Assembly (NCBI GenBank): GCA_021234155.1
Contig: JAJEKV010000109.1
Location: forward strand, 2,972,738 to 3,036,737
Source: Isoetes taiwanensis
Taxonomy: Eukaryota; Streptophyta; Lycopodiopsida; Isoetales; Isoetaceae
Length of the DNA stretch: 64,000 nt
Direction: 5' to 3'
Numbering within the stretch: the stretch's first letter is position 1; every line of letters starts with the position of its first letter. The notes beneath the pieces were generated by a model, which ran no database searches, was not told the DNA's origin, and worked only from the letters and a program-made list of their open reading frames with translations. The position numbers and the translations under genes were made by a program. This document shows, piece by piece, positions 22,101 through 32,766 of this stretch.

Positions 22101-23635
22101 ATTAAACATGTTAGGTTGGAGTGGACTTGCATCAACCATGTGCTTCTGCCTTCTTTGCTGCAGAGGCTTTACTGGAAGCGGGCTTCTAAGGCTCGTGCCG
22201 GTTCAGCCCTTACAGCACCGTTGCATGCTCATGGAAGGGTGGTTGATGATAAGGAGGTTTCGGTTGGGGCTCTGTTACGTCCGCAGGATCTTCGGTAATA
22301 AGACTCGTTTCTTAGTAGTAGATGACTTGACTTTGCTCGGATTTCATGTGGTTTCTATCTTCTGGTTACCAATTGTTTCTCCAATGTTCCTTAGATGCAA
22401 GTGGTTTTTGGAAAACTTACATTTAATGGTAATAACAAGCTACGTTTGCAGACTTGCAGTTACAGCATCTGAAAGGTTGCTAATTTTACAACCACATGAC
22501 TGGATGGTTAGAAGGGACCATGGTTTATTGCTTTACCACAGCAGGTTGCTCTCTGCCAAATATTTGTGAATTATTTTTAAAATGTCTATTTTCATGCGAT
22601 TGCTGTTATTCTTTCGTCTTAGGAAATCTATGAATCTGGGAGGTAGAGAGGATGGTAGAGAGGATGGCTACTTTGTTGTAGGATTGTTAAATTTTAGCAT
22701 AGACTTCACATCCTCTCTCATTTATCTGATTATTGAAATGCAGCAAGCGATGGTATTGGATATGAGTCATGGAACTCATATACGAGCGAGTTATCTGCAT
22801 ATACAGTCTATGCTGGAAAGGAACAAGTTGGAGTTGTTCGGAAAAAAAAAAAACATAGTCTTGTTGCTGTTGATGGATAAGGCCATAATGTTCTTTTGTA
22901 TGTTGAAGCGTCCAAAGTACCAAAAGCCACGAGTTCTGCTGCCGAGTTTTCCTAGTTCCATTTTTGCTAGTTTTCTTAGTCCCATTTTTGTAGACCACTC
23001 CCATGCAAACCATTGGCCATAGTTGTTAGATCCGGTCCGTGTTTGTGAAAATTTAAACTATTCCCATTGTTCTGCTTTGCAAACTAAAAGCCAGTAGTCC
23101 AAACTTAATTATTATAGCTGTTATCATAGCCCTTGAAAGAGAGTTTTTGAAAATACCCAAAAAGCTAACTATTTCCATGGTTCTGCTTGTGAACTAAAAG
23201 TCAGTACTTAGTTATTATGAGTGTTATCATAGGCTTTGAAAGAAAAAATTCAAAGTACCAGGAAAAAGAAATGCCAAACATTTTAGCTTCCTTACCAGCT
23301 TTCTTCTTTGGCTTCACCTAGTGCATCATGGTGGCAGCAGAATGAGCTCTTTTACCAACTTATAGGGTTGTATATGGCAGGCTGGCAAGCATAAGTTTTT
23401 CTTTCTAGAACATTATAGCCTTTGGAGGCGGTTATGTTCTTCTGTTTTGTGCTTACCATGTGTTTTGTGCAGGCGTTATGGAGAAGCTGTGCAAGAATTA
23501 AGTATTTGCATGGCTCTAGCTCCTATTCAGGAGGTCCATGTTTTAGAGCCATTTGTGGAAAAGCTACATCTATTACGGTTAGAATCATCATGGGGCTCCA
23601 TCAGCTCCCCAAATGCTCCTTCAGCTCTTGCTTGA
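19154..23635 (+). CDS. SirB1-like protein (transglutaminase-like core plus TPR-like C-terminus), multi-exon
   Basis: Eight 3' exons join in perfect phase with GT-AG introns: 20725-20833, 20911-20988, 21109-21469, 21552-21664, 21744-21929, 22164-22294, 22452-22544 and 23473-23635 (TGA). They encode about 410 residues. Landmarks are KPHHLMVSSGIIAPSPSLDY, AALLVSAEDEAFF, SYLHLVLSLGCGSAIMLGII (SirB1/Transglut_core2-like), LHPASNRAILGTLLRNL, ERLLILQPHDWMVRRDHG and a TPR-like YGEAVQELSICMALAP. Bacterial SirB1 relatives have this core plus TPR order; the plant function is not known to me. Upstream, plausible exons near 20148-20273, 20336-20413 and 20511-20639 (SPFVKHFGSYYLIKG) do not join cleanly: one would need a GC donor, and the last leaves the wrong phase for the exon at 20725. 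The ATG at 19154 has a good context (GCCATGG) and a Ser-rich, transit-peptide-like frame, but is unproven. Confidence 0.7.
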
Positions 23636-24642
23636 ACAATTGCCTTTAATTCCCTGGGTCTGTTCGAAGGCTGTATATAATATGTTGACGACTGAATCTT
23701 CAGAAGTAGGAACAGACAGGGCTCCAAGGAGCTTTTAGTTTAGTCATTTTTAATATTCATTCATTCATTGGGTATGTACTGCAAGTTAGGTTTATCATCC
23801 GAAGCCAAATTGGTTTCTTTTCCCAGAGCTACTGCATGCAAAGATTCTTTATGCCACAGGATGTTAGCTTTATATGTTGCTAATAGACATTTGGGCAGAA
23901 CTGCAGTATAGCCATTGGTATAGATTCTGATGATTCGGTGCTAACCATTTAACAGGTAAGGATTTGAACAACAAACAACCCAATGCTGGGCGGCCTATCA
24001 ATTATCCAATTGCATAATTGCGTTAATGTCAGCTAGTCTCCGTTCAACCTTAACTTCCTGCATCTATCTACCACCACATGTGGAGATGAGCAATATGCTG
24101 AAATGGAATTGCATGCAAGCAACTATTCTAGATAAAGTTAGTACCAAATTAAATCTGAAGCAGTTTATCAGATGGATATTGCTTTGTTCATACACGGACA
24201 ATGTATATTCCATCCATAGCCTGGTTTTATACCTCCTCCGTCCCCTTGCCCGAATTAAATATTCTTTGAAACAACTTTGAGATATAATACCTGAATAAGG
24301 GCTCAAATTTCCTTGTACGTAAAAGCTCGGCCTCCACTTGCACGAGCCCCAAAGGTCTACGAGGATTTTTACCTCGAAGTGCTGCCACCAACTAAATTTT
24401 AAACTGAAACGCATAAGCCAAACAGAGGATGGGCAATAAATTGTCCAACTTTGAGGTGGGTAAAGGTATCATTAGATAGCTTGGCCAACGATTTTCCTTT
24501 TAGCTTGGCCGATTTTCAGTTTAGACTATTCCTTTCCTTAATTGCACGAACATGGACACCTAGTTTTGTGATGTAACATTGATGAGTTGTAAAGCAATTT
24601 GCATAGTGATGTAGTGATGGCATAAAAATCATTCCACATCTA
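23636..24642 (+). other. 3' flank of the SirB1-like gene
   Basis: Probable 3' UTR and intergenic DNA. The duplicated block runs through here up to 24095, which corresponds to the window end in copy 2, so the true right edge of the duplication is not visible. No other gene is seen. Confidence 0.5.
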
Positions 24643-24785
24643 GAGCATGCATTTTAGGTGCATGCTCAACAAGATGAAACCTACCTCATATTTTAACCAC
24701 CTGGCGACAAATAGGGGTGGCATAAAAAGCAATACACATAATAGCATGTCCACATGTTGAGCATGCATTTTCGGTGCATGCTCAA
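24643..24785 (+). repeat. Two palindromic CATGCA hairpins in a degenerate tandem
   Basis: GAGCATGCA (24643) pairs with TGCATGCTC (24659), and TTGAGCATGCA (24757) pairs with TGCATGCTCAA (24775). The flanks (GGCATAAAAA, CCACAT) are also repeated, so this is a tandem duplication of about 115 bp carrying a hairpin in each unit. Confidence 0.7.
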
Positions 24786-25182
24786 AAAGAGTTTGGACCT
24801 TGTTATGTCGACATAAAAGAGTCCTTTCGATCAAGTGCGTCTCAACTTTGAGTAATGCTTGCATCGATTATGCAATGGTGGTTAGACACTTGGAACGTCT
24901 AAAACTTAGTAAATAGTTCGAGCCTTCGACCCGACATCCTTATAAACTTCAATTAGGTGAATGGAAGATGGGCTCGATAATAGATAATAGATTGATTGTA
25001 ACTTTTGTCGAATTGTTGACCTAGTATTGGAACCATTAGATAGCTTGGGATGTAATTAGGTGTCCAAAGACTTATGTGCACAGAGTACGAGCGAGGTTTT
25101 CTTTACCCCGAACAGTAATAAGTCTGTTGCCCTCCTTCATTGGGACCCATAGGCCGATTGGTCTTCGTGGACGATAAAAATC

Positions 25183-25212
25183 ATTCTATTCTATTCTATT
25201 CTATTCTATTCT
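25183..25212 (+). repeat. (ATTCT)n microsatellite, possible retroposon tail
   Basis: Six ATTCT units follow GGACGATAAAAATC. Short pentamer tails after such a sequence are typical of the 3' ends of some plant LINE or SINE insertions. The upstream 200 bases may be a truncated retroposon, but I see no coding part. Confidence 0.6.
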
Positions 25213-26939
25213 TTTATGATGGATATGCAGATATTTTTGTAATACAACAATGATGGGTTGTAACAATGTAAGAAAGTTTTGATAAGTCATGTTTTTTGCA
25301 AGGTATTTGCTAAGATATGAAAAGCAACAATAGCATCAAAACGACTATAATCATATTTTACTCATGTCACACGCGCATCAAATCGCACTTCACCTAATAT
25401 ATTATCCTTGATGGTATATTAAGCATACAATAGGTGCTTTAAGAGGGATTTGGAGGAGCATAGGTGTTTGCATGCTTGATTTTATCAATGAGATATGTTG
25501 ATAAAATCAAGCACTCCTTATGTTGCATACCTCGAAACAGTCCAATCAAGGCCTATGCATATACTGCCCACACAGACTTGAGCCCCAAACTTCTCATGAG
25601 GAAATGTTAAGAAGCTCCCCGGTTCATTTAGCAACCCTGCTACTATAAGGATCATAGATCTAGCAAAGATTCAATTTGTAAGCCTAACTAGCACCCTCCC
25701 CAACTTTGCAATGGTTTATGATTCCTAAAGGCCCCATCTAATGGGTTGTGTCTATGCTAAAGCCTAGAAGAGATACAACCTCGGTAGAAGAATAACTCCA
25801 ACTTGGCTCCAACCATATGCTCCGCAACCCTTGGTTGCGTACTCAACTTGATCTTTATATCCAAGTAGATCATCCTCGCTCTTCTTCTCCTTCTCTCCTC
25901 GCTCTTATGCTCCTTCTCTGTAGAGATCCTTGATCTCTTATATAACCCATAGCTCTAGTGATACTACCACTTTACTAATGGAACTACTAGTAGTGGACTA
26001 GATGTGCTTTATTTACAACCACCACTTAACTGGTTGTGCTACTAGTACTCAACAAAATGTGCTTTCTCTTCACAATACTGAACTATTTGTCCTTATAAAC
26101 TTCTCATATCCCTCATGCATTTGATGTCATGTATATATTGAACCTATAATCCTTACATTTCATTGTCCTATATGGCCTACCCAACATGAATGTAAACGAT
26201 TTTCTCGCCCTTTTAGAACCTTGCACTCAAGGTCAAAATTCACGATAGTGTTAGTCCTAGAACATTCTAAATTTATGATTTTGTATTTTTTTTATCTTTA
26301 AGTGGCATCTGAGATCGCTCGTTCCTTTGCAAATAAACTAGATACTTGATCAGAGCTTCCATAGCTGTGACGAGCCGATTAGCTTTTGCAACTAAACCAG
26401 ATTCTTGATCAGAAAATTCCGATAGCCAGCCAAGTTGACCCCTCTAGTAACTCGGAATCTTGTCTGAACTTGCAAAATGCTAGATCAAGGTTGGTATGAA
26501 ACACTTGACAAAAGTGATCGTGAAGAATTGAACCGTGATCGTGAAGAATTGAACCTTCCTTCACAATTGAAAATGAACCAATTTTATAAATCCAATTGTA
26601 TACAACCATCATTTAGTTAAATTGGGATTATGGCAACTCCAAAATCACGCCAATCTGCAGTTGTTTTCTAGGGTTTTTTTTGTTATTTTTAATCCTTTTT
26701 GTGGACTTAATAAATCACATAAGATTGCAATTCCCATGTGTCATTTTAGATGCGAATTGAAATATGCAAAAATGAAGGGCAAGTTGCTGAGATAGATGAC
26801 ATCAAAATTGAAGAGCATTGAGATGAAAATAATATGTTAGATGATAACAGATTGCATTATTTTCGAGGCAATTGGAACCCGAAATTATGGATACATGATA
26901 AGAATATTATAAAAAAAAATATCATATATTCACAATAAA
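25213..26939. other. Non-coding stretch
   Basis: No gene recognised. It includes a perfect 14-bp inverted repeat (GCTTGATTTTATCA at 25474-25487 and its complement at 25499-25512) and a 21-bp tandem repeat of GTGATCGTGAAGAATTGAACC near 26515-26557. Confidence 0.5.
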
Positions 26940-27550
26940 ACATTAAGGAATCAATCCATGCTTTTCTACGTATTTAACAAGGTGTAGTTCCATGTCAGTT
27001 GTACTAACTAGTTCTGGGTGTGAATTTAACACTTCACGCACTGTCAGCCCATAATAGGCATAAATTAAAATTTTTTGGATCATAAGATGGTGGATTCAGG
27101 GCCTGCATTTGATTGTAGAAGCATTTGAGAGCATCATGATCCACTATGATTATATCATCCTTATTCTTGATACCAAATTCGTCCATCATGTTACTCAAAG
27201 TGTTTGATGAAGATAGGCTTGCCTGTTGGATCCTTAGGATTAGTGAACTTCACACATTTGTGTTGATCCTAAAAGGTCAACCAATGTCTACCCATTTTTC
27301 CCAGTGCCTCCACAGTATCCTTGATGTTCTGGAGTTCCATGGATGACCATATACCAACTCGAAATAACCTAAATGCCTCATTTAGCATCTCCTTCAAGTG
27401 CAGCCGCAGATAGATCCACTTGGAATTTGATTCTACTGGTGCCTGGTGAAACTGATCTGGAGCCACTTTATTTTTCGGAAAAGTCTTACAAAGACTACGT
27501 TTAGGTCGAACAGGTCGAACACCACAACTTTCTTAAAAATGCAAGGGAAG
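26940..27550 (-). pseudogene. FCP1/NIF-type HAD domain, 3' exon of a decayed gene
   Basis: Reading the minus strand from an acceptor TTTCAG at 27551, the frame gives FKKVVVFDL with a 9-bp duplication, then KNKVAPDQFHQAPVESNSKW, LRLHLKEMLNEAFRLFRVGIWSSMELQNI, DQHKCVKF, GKPIF and DDIIIVDHDALKCF. This is the order of the NIF/FCP1 phosphatase-like HAD domain: motif I, the hydrophobic VGIWSS segment, then a late acidic motif. Motif I reads FDLN rather than DxDxT, as in plant FCP1-like proteins I associate with a DLNG signature, so catalysis is doubtful. Several stops and frame shifts make it a pseudogene. It is probably the C-terminal part of the gene at 27822-30960. Confidence 0.6.
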
Positions 27551-27627
27551 CTGAAACATCAAACATGCATCCAGTCAGCAAGATATGATAAGCATGCACA
27601 CCCTTATATCATACATTGCAACAATAC

Positions 27628-27775
27628 AAACGCGCCAGGTGTGATTTGTATTAGGCTTATCCAAATTGCGTTTGGCGTGATTTAGTCTAACAATGAAATA
27701 TAATTAAAGTACGTTTGGCGCGATTTAATTCAAACTGAGGATAAAGTAAATCACGCCTGGCGCGATTTCATCTGC
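27628..27775. repeat. Cluster of CGCC(A/T)GGCG palindromic motifs, intronic
   Basis: Four occurrences of a GGCGYGATTT-type motif, some preceded by CGCCA or CGCCT, lie in the probable intron between the acidic exon and the HAD exon of the minus-strand gene. The same motif family recurs at 29565-29820. Confidence 0.6.
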
Positions 27776-27821
27776 AAGGCGAGCAGTACTAAGTACATAC
27801 AATGAGCGTGCTACCATACCT

Positions 27822-30800
27822 TTCATCTTCAGTTTCACTGTCGTCGTCGGCATCATTCTCCCCTTCGCCACCCTTAATCTCCGTGCTCTTCTAACTGTTA
27901 GAATTGTTATTTTCTATTAGTCCCTTTCCGTCCTTCCCAACTGACATTATTTTAATGTTGATTTGGCAAACTTGGGAGTCACTAGAGTCGCTTGGGTTAT
28001 CAAAGGCCCTTTCTCTCTCGTTGCCTTATCAATTAAATCCCTGTTAACCTGTGAATCTATTGTAGGGATGGTTGCATCACCTACAAGGGAGGCAAGGATA
28101 TTCCCCATGTTCTGCATTATCACATTACTCTGAGTAGCCAATTTAGCAGCCATTGCTCATTACTTTCCTTATCAGGCTGCACATTACTGGTGAACCATTG
28201 TCCATTTTTGAGTTAGACAAGTCCACGAGGCTTTTGATAGCTGAAGGTTTCAGGTGAGATTTGGCAAGTACATGCATGAGGAATGGTTCAAGAAAGTCTT
28301 TTGTATACTCATTATTCACAAAGCAATGACATCTTTTAACACCCATCAAAGCCTCTCGGGCAATATAACCTCCAACATGAAGCTCCAAGCATGTTGTGTC
28401 AATTGGAGCAAAGGCCTCGACGAAGTTAGTAGCCATAAACGGGGGAAATAATTTTTATTTAAGGGACCCTTCTCCTTAGTAAGTAGCTCGTACTTGATCT
28501 CACCACTAGGAGAGGGTCCCGATCCTCATCCTCTTTTGACTCATCTTCATGATCCAGGTCCTGATCTATATGAAAGAATATTGTTGTTAAGTCTGGATCA
28601 TCTAGAAGAAAACATTCCCATGCACTGCTATTGTCACCCTTGGCCTTAGCATTATCATATTCCTCGTCTGACATCATAGATATCATAATGAAGATCACAT
28701 GTGCCATCTTGCGTGTTGTTCACAGCTCATTATCCTTAACATCATATATAAGGCATCCCTCCCTAATAACTTTCAGGCACTCCAGATCATGAGCAGCGGA
28801 TAGTGCATGCAGAAGTGAGTCACCTGAAGGACATACTGGACAATGTCTTCTTCTCCAGTAATCTTCTTCACAAGGGCCACTTTTCTTCTCAACTCGGCCA
28901 GTACCTTAGGGGACAGAGTCTCTTTATGTTTTGCGTTCTTAGCCTTCTAATTCTTTAGGAAGGCCTTTGACCAAAATACAAACTTTTTTATGTCATCATT
29001 ACTGACTTTGTACTTGTCCAGTAATCCAATTTTAGATAATGCCACATTCCCGGATAGCCTTTGTAACTCAGCTCCTACAGCTGACTTCATTGTACGTACA
29101 TCCTTCACATGGCTGCAACACTCAACGAAGCACATCCTATGCTTCAGGCACTGGTCTAACACCCAAATGGTCTCAGAGTCGTCTAGCCCCTGAGTTTTTC
29201 TCATCTCTATGACATTCAAGTCAAAGATACTTACATTACAGGAGGCACCCTACCCATGGTATCTGACATCTTCTTTTGTGCATGAGCATCCCAGAATTCA
29301 TTCCACTTGAACTATACTGCCTCCTTATAAAAGACAATCTTATACGAGTCTGTTAGACCTGACCTGCTAGATGTGCTATCAGAAGGATCTGCATTGTTAT
29401 AACTAACTTTTATCGTCTGCGATAGAGTCCGCTCCAGCAGCTTGAATGCGCCCTGTCTGATGGGTAATGGGCAGCCATATTCCACCCATTGTTGACGAGC
29501 ATAGCGCAGTTGCTCCATGTATGGACTATAATAGTACAGAAATAGGATCAGTATCTTAGAACAGAAACACGCCTGGCGCGAATTGAATTGATTTAAAAGT
29601 ACGCCTATTAACGCAATTCACGCCAGGCATACTTTTAAATCAACGCAATTCGCGCTAGGTGTGCTTTACACTATCTAAAAAGCATGCCTGGTGCGAATTG
29701 AATTGATTTAAAGAACACTTGTTAACGCAATTCACGCCAGGCGTGCTTTTAAATCAATGTGGAAAGCATGCCTGGTGTGAATTGAATTGATTTAAAAGCA
29801 CGCATGGCATGGTTTTAATATTAAAAGGATAACATTTTACTGTAGTAAATTACCTTTTGTATAGAAACATCTTCCCCATTTCGTTTAATGTAGCACTAAT
29901 CTCATCCATATCTGCAGATGAACTATTGGCATCCAAGAGTCAACACCTCCTATATGCATAGTGATTATAGAATATTGTTTGGCATGTTTGTTCTGCTTGC
30001 CTGATGAGGGCCTTTTGTGCCTCAACTGAATGCTGCCCGTCGATGATGACAAATTTAATCTCATCATTTTTTAATAACTCCTCGGTGTTCGACCACACAA
30101 CAGGCTTGTTCTGATCGAATCCCAAGGTAACACATCTGCTGGCATAGGCAATTGACCTAGATTACTAATTATGCTTTGAACAATCTCCATAGCATGTGCT
30201 AGATCATATCGTCTGCTAACGTAAATGGAGCTTAGTGAACGGATGAGGCGCTTCATGTGGAGCTAAAAAAGTGTCTTAAGACTACATAGATAATGGTCAA
30301 AGTACTTATCCAGCGTGTTCATGGCCTCCAGCTGTGCCACCCTGTCCTGTTCATTCTCAAACTCTGAAGCCTCTATGCCCTCGACAACCGCAGGTTGAAC
30401 ATCCTTTCCTAGATTCAGGGACCCTCCTAGAAGCTTTCAAGTCAGCTAATTCTCTAGCTTGCTGTAGGTAGTGACTTGGTGTCGGTTTATTGAACATGCC
30501 TCTACGCACAGCTGTAAACCCGTGGCATATAGATATTGGTGTAACTGCTACATTACTGGGTCAACCATACTTGAAACATGTCTCACCGTTCATATCTGTC
30601 TTCATGAAAGTATCTTTGTATGCAGTAAGCTCTATAATGAGTAAGTCTGAGCAGATCCTTCTTCTGTTTATGTATTATTTCCAAGTGCAATTTGCAGTTG
30701 GTGTCGTCCTCTTTCTCATAAGAGATTATGATCCCTTGTTTGGTCATCTTGTATGCTTCCTTTTTCCTGGAGAAGAGTGCTAAGTCGAGCTTGCCATTTG

Positions 30801-30960
30801 TCTTGGAGAGGTCAATGAACCACTCGGCACCCTCATCCATTTCCTCTTCAGGGCATGGAGGGTCAATGGTTGCTATAAGAATAGGCCCTTCATCATCTAA
30901 GGTGAGATCATATATAGTGTCACATCTAGGTCGTCTACCCTTGCCAAGGAAGACTTGCAT
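27822..30960 (-). pseudogene. Decayed multi-exon gene with a ParB-like motif
   Basis: Minus-strand coding segments in order: 30960-30583 (LGKGRRPRCDTIYDLTLDDE), 30530-30260 (ELADLKASRRVPESRK, DRVAQLEAMNTLDKYFDHYL), 30256-29850 (YDLAHAMEIVQSIISNLG, then NDEIKFVIIDGQHSVEAQKAL), 29518-29255 (RYARQQWVEYGCPLPIRQG), 29222-28820 (IWVLDQCLKHRMCFVECC, KYKVSNDDIKKFVFW), 28800-28480 (SAAHDLECLKVIREG, AWECFLLDDPDLTTIFFHID), 28436-27960, and an acidic end at a donor near 27822 (GGEGENDADDDSETEDE). Segments end at plausible donors and acceptors. IIDGQHSVEAQKAL resembles the DGQHR/DGNHR motif of ParB-superfamily domains. At least five stops or frame shifts break it. It may belong with the HAD exon at 26940-27550 as one large protein. 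Function unknown. Confidence 0.5.
29565..29820. repeat. Array of nested inverted repeats (CGCCTGGCG...GATTTAAAA)
   Basis: The segment CGCCTGGCGCGAATTG...GATTTAAAAGTACGCC at 29571 is followed by its near complement (GCCAGGCATACTTTTAAATC...GAATTC-like...GCGCTAGG). A second such pair follows at about 29680-29755 and a third arm at about 29768-29805. The array lies in an intron of the minus-strand decayed gene. Confidence 0.75.
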
Positions 30961-32766
30961 TCATTAAAGTTATAGCATATCTTGAAAGATGAACTTTTTG
31001 TACAATTATTATATTTAAACTCCAATACAATGTGATCACAAACACATCTAAATGTAGAGAATGCATGATTAGCTATTACATATAGGTTGATAAAATTATA
31101 TAATATACATATTTTATTATCCTTGTGAAGATGATATACGGATTTTATTAAAGCATTTTAGATTTATTTTTGTCATGAATTCTATATAAGAGATTTTTTA
31201 GTCAACATTGAGATCATTATAACTTATGAACACTTCCAAAAAACATTGAACTATAGCTTTTAGGAGTCAACAACTTATGACCACAAGAATTAGGCCAAAA
31301 CTTGTAATAGTAAAAGAGATATAATTTATACCCTCAAACAACTCTTTTGAGCAAAATAAAGTTTGAAGACTTCATCTAATGCGTAAGAGGGGCTTTGTGC
31401 ACTAAAAGCCGGTGGCAGAAGGGAACTAACAACTTGATCTGTTGTGAACAATCAAGTTATAGCAACGTTGATATATGATTAGGGCACTTGATAATGCCTG
31501 GATATTTTTTCAGCTCTAACAATTGAAATAAATACTGGAAAAGCGTTATGGAGGCAATTTTTTCTCAACCTTTTAACATGTGGAAACAATAGTCACCAAT
31601 AATTCTGCTTATTTCTTGATATTGCTTACAATCTGCGTTGTAATTAAGTCAAGGTTGGGGAAATCTATAAGGAATGAACTATTAGGGTTGTTCTTTATTT
31701 AATTTCATCTCTTAATCAAAACCTGTTCTATGTTTAATACCCTGTACTATCTTTGTCTGCTTGCCTAGAGTTTTGGCTTCCAAAATGCGATGTCCATCTC
31801 TAGAGCTAATAAGGTAAATAATTGTATTAAGATTCTATGATTGCAAAGTCTTTGCTTTCAGACATGCTTACATAATCTAGCATGCTTTTTGCTAGCGAAT
31901 CTGCCTCTGGATTGTATGTGGTACAGGACAATCGAATTGCAAGGGCAAGAGCAAGGGCAATTGTAGGACCGTAAAATCCGTTCTGCAAGCTATGGCGAAC
32001 CAGGTACATCGTCTTCTTTTCTTATGAATCTGGCGGCAGCTTCCTATGCCTAAGCATTTGATGGTGGTAAACACTGAACTTTGATGTTTGCAAGAGGACT
32101 TACTTGGCACAGTGATTTCCAGAATACCGATAGGATAGATGTCAACTTGGAAAGGAAGTTTTGACTATCGGAGCCTACTTTTAAGTAGGTAATTGCTTCA
32201 ATTTTATCTTTGAAATAATGTTTCTGTCTTATCCAATTAAACCAGTTTCAGTGGTTAGAAAAATCTTTTTCGTGCTGACAGACATGGTTAAAATGACCTA
32301 AAGAGACTGCCTTGCTTAGAGCTGCAGAATAAAGTTGAGCTATGTTGAGCAGAACATAGTATGCAGGTAGCATCTCGATATTAGCAGGAACATAAAAGAG
32401 CTCAGATTTAGGACGAATTTAAGGTGCACCTGTCATAGCTTTATAGGATTATTGTAAATTATAAAATAGAAAACTTATGCTAGGGGCATTCATCAAGCTT
32501 TGAGAACATAGCAATCCCCATAATCAAGGTTCTATATAAAGCTCCCAAGATTTCCAGATTATGAAAAGCTATTGCGATTAACTGCCAAAGGATTTGACAT
32601 ATCTCATGATATGAATGCTGCCATTTGCAGATTCCACCAAACAAAGCATATGGTTTTGCATCATGCCATATGCAAAACCTTTTCATGTAAAAAGAAAATA
32701 GGAGAATAGAGCATACAAAAATAGAAGAACAAATTTGCAATCAATTATATAGATAAATATGCATCC
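30961..32766. other. Non-coding stretch
   Basis: AT-rich. No gene, RNA gene or clear repeat recognised apart from sequence near 32610 that is shared with 33755, at the edge of the following tandem duplication. Confidence 0.5.

Noticed and set aside
31827-32740. Short minus-strand frames
   Set aside because: No recognisable motifs, no splice context, AT-rich background length.
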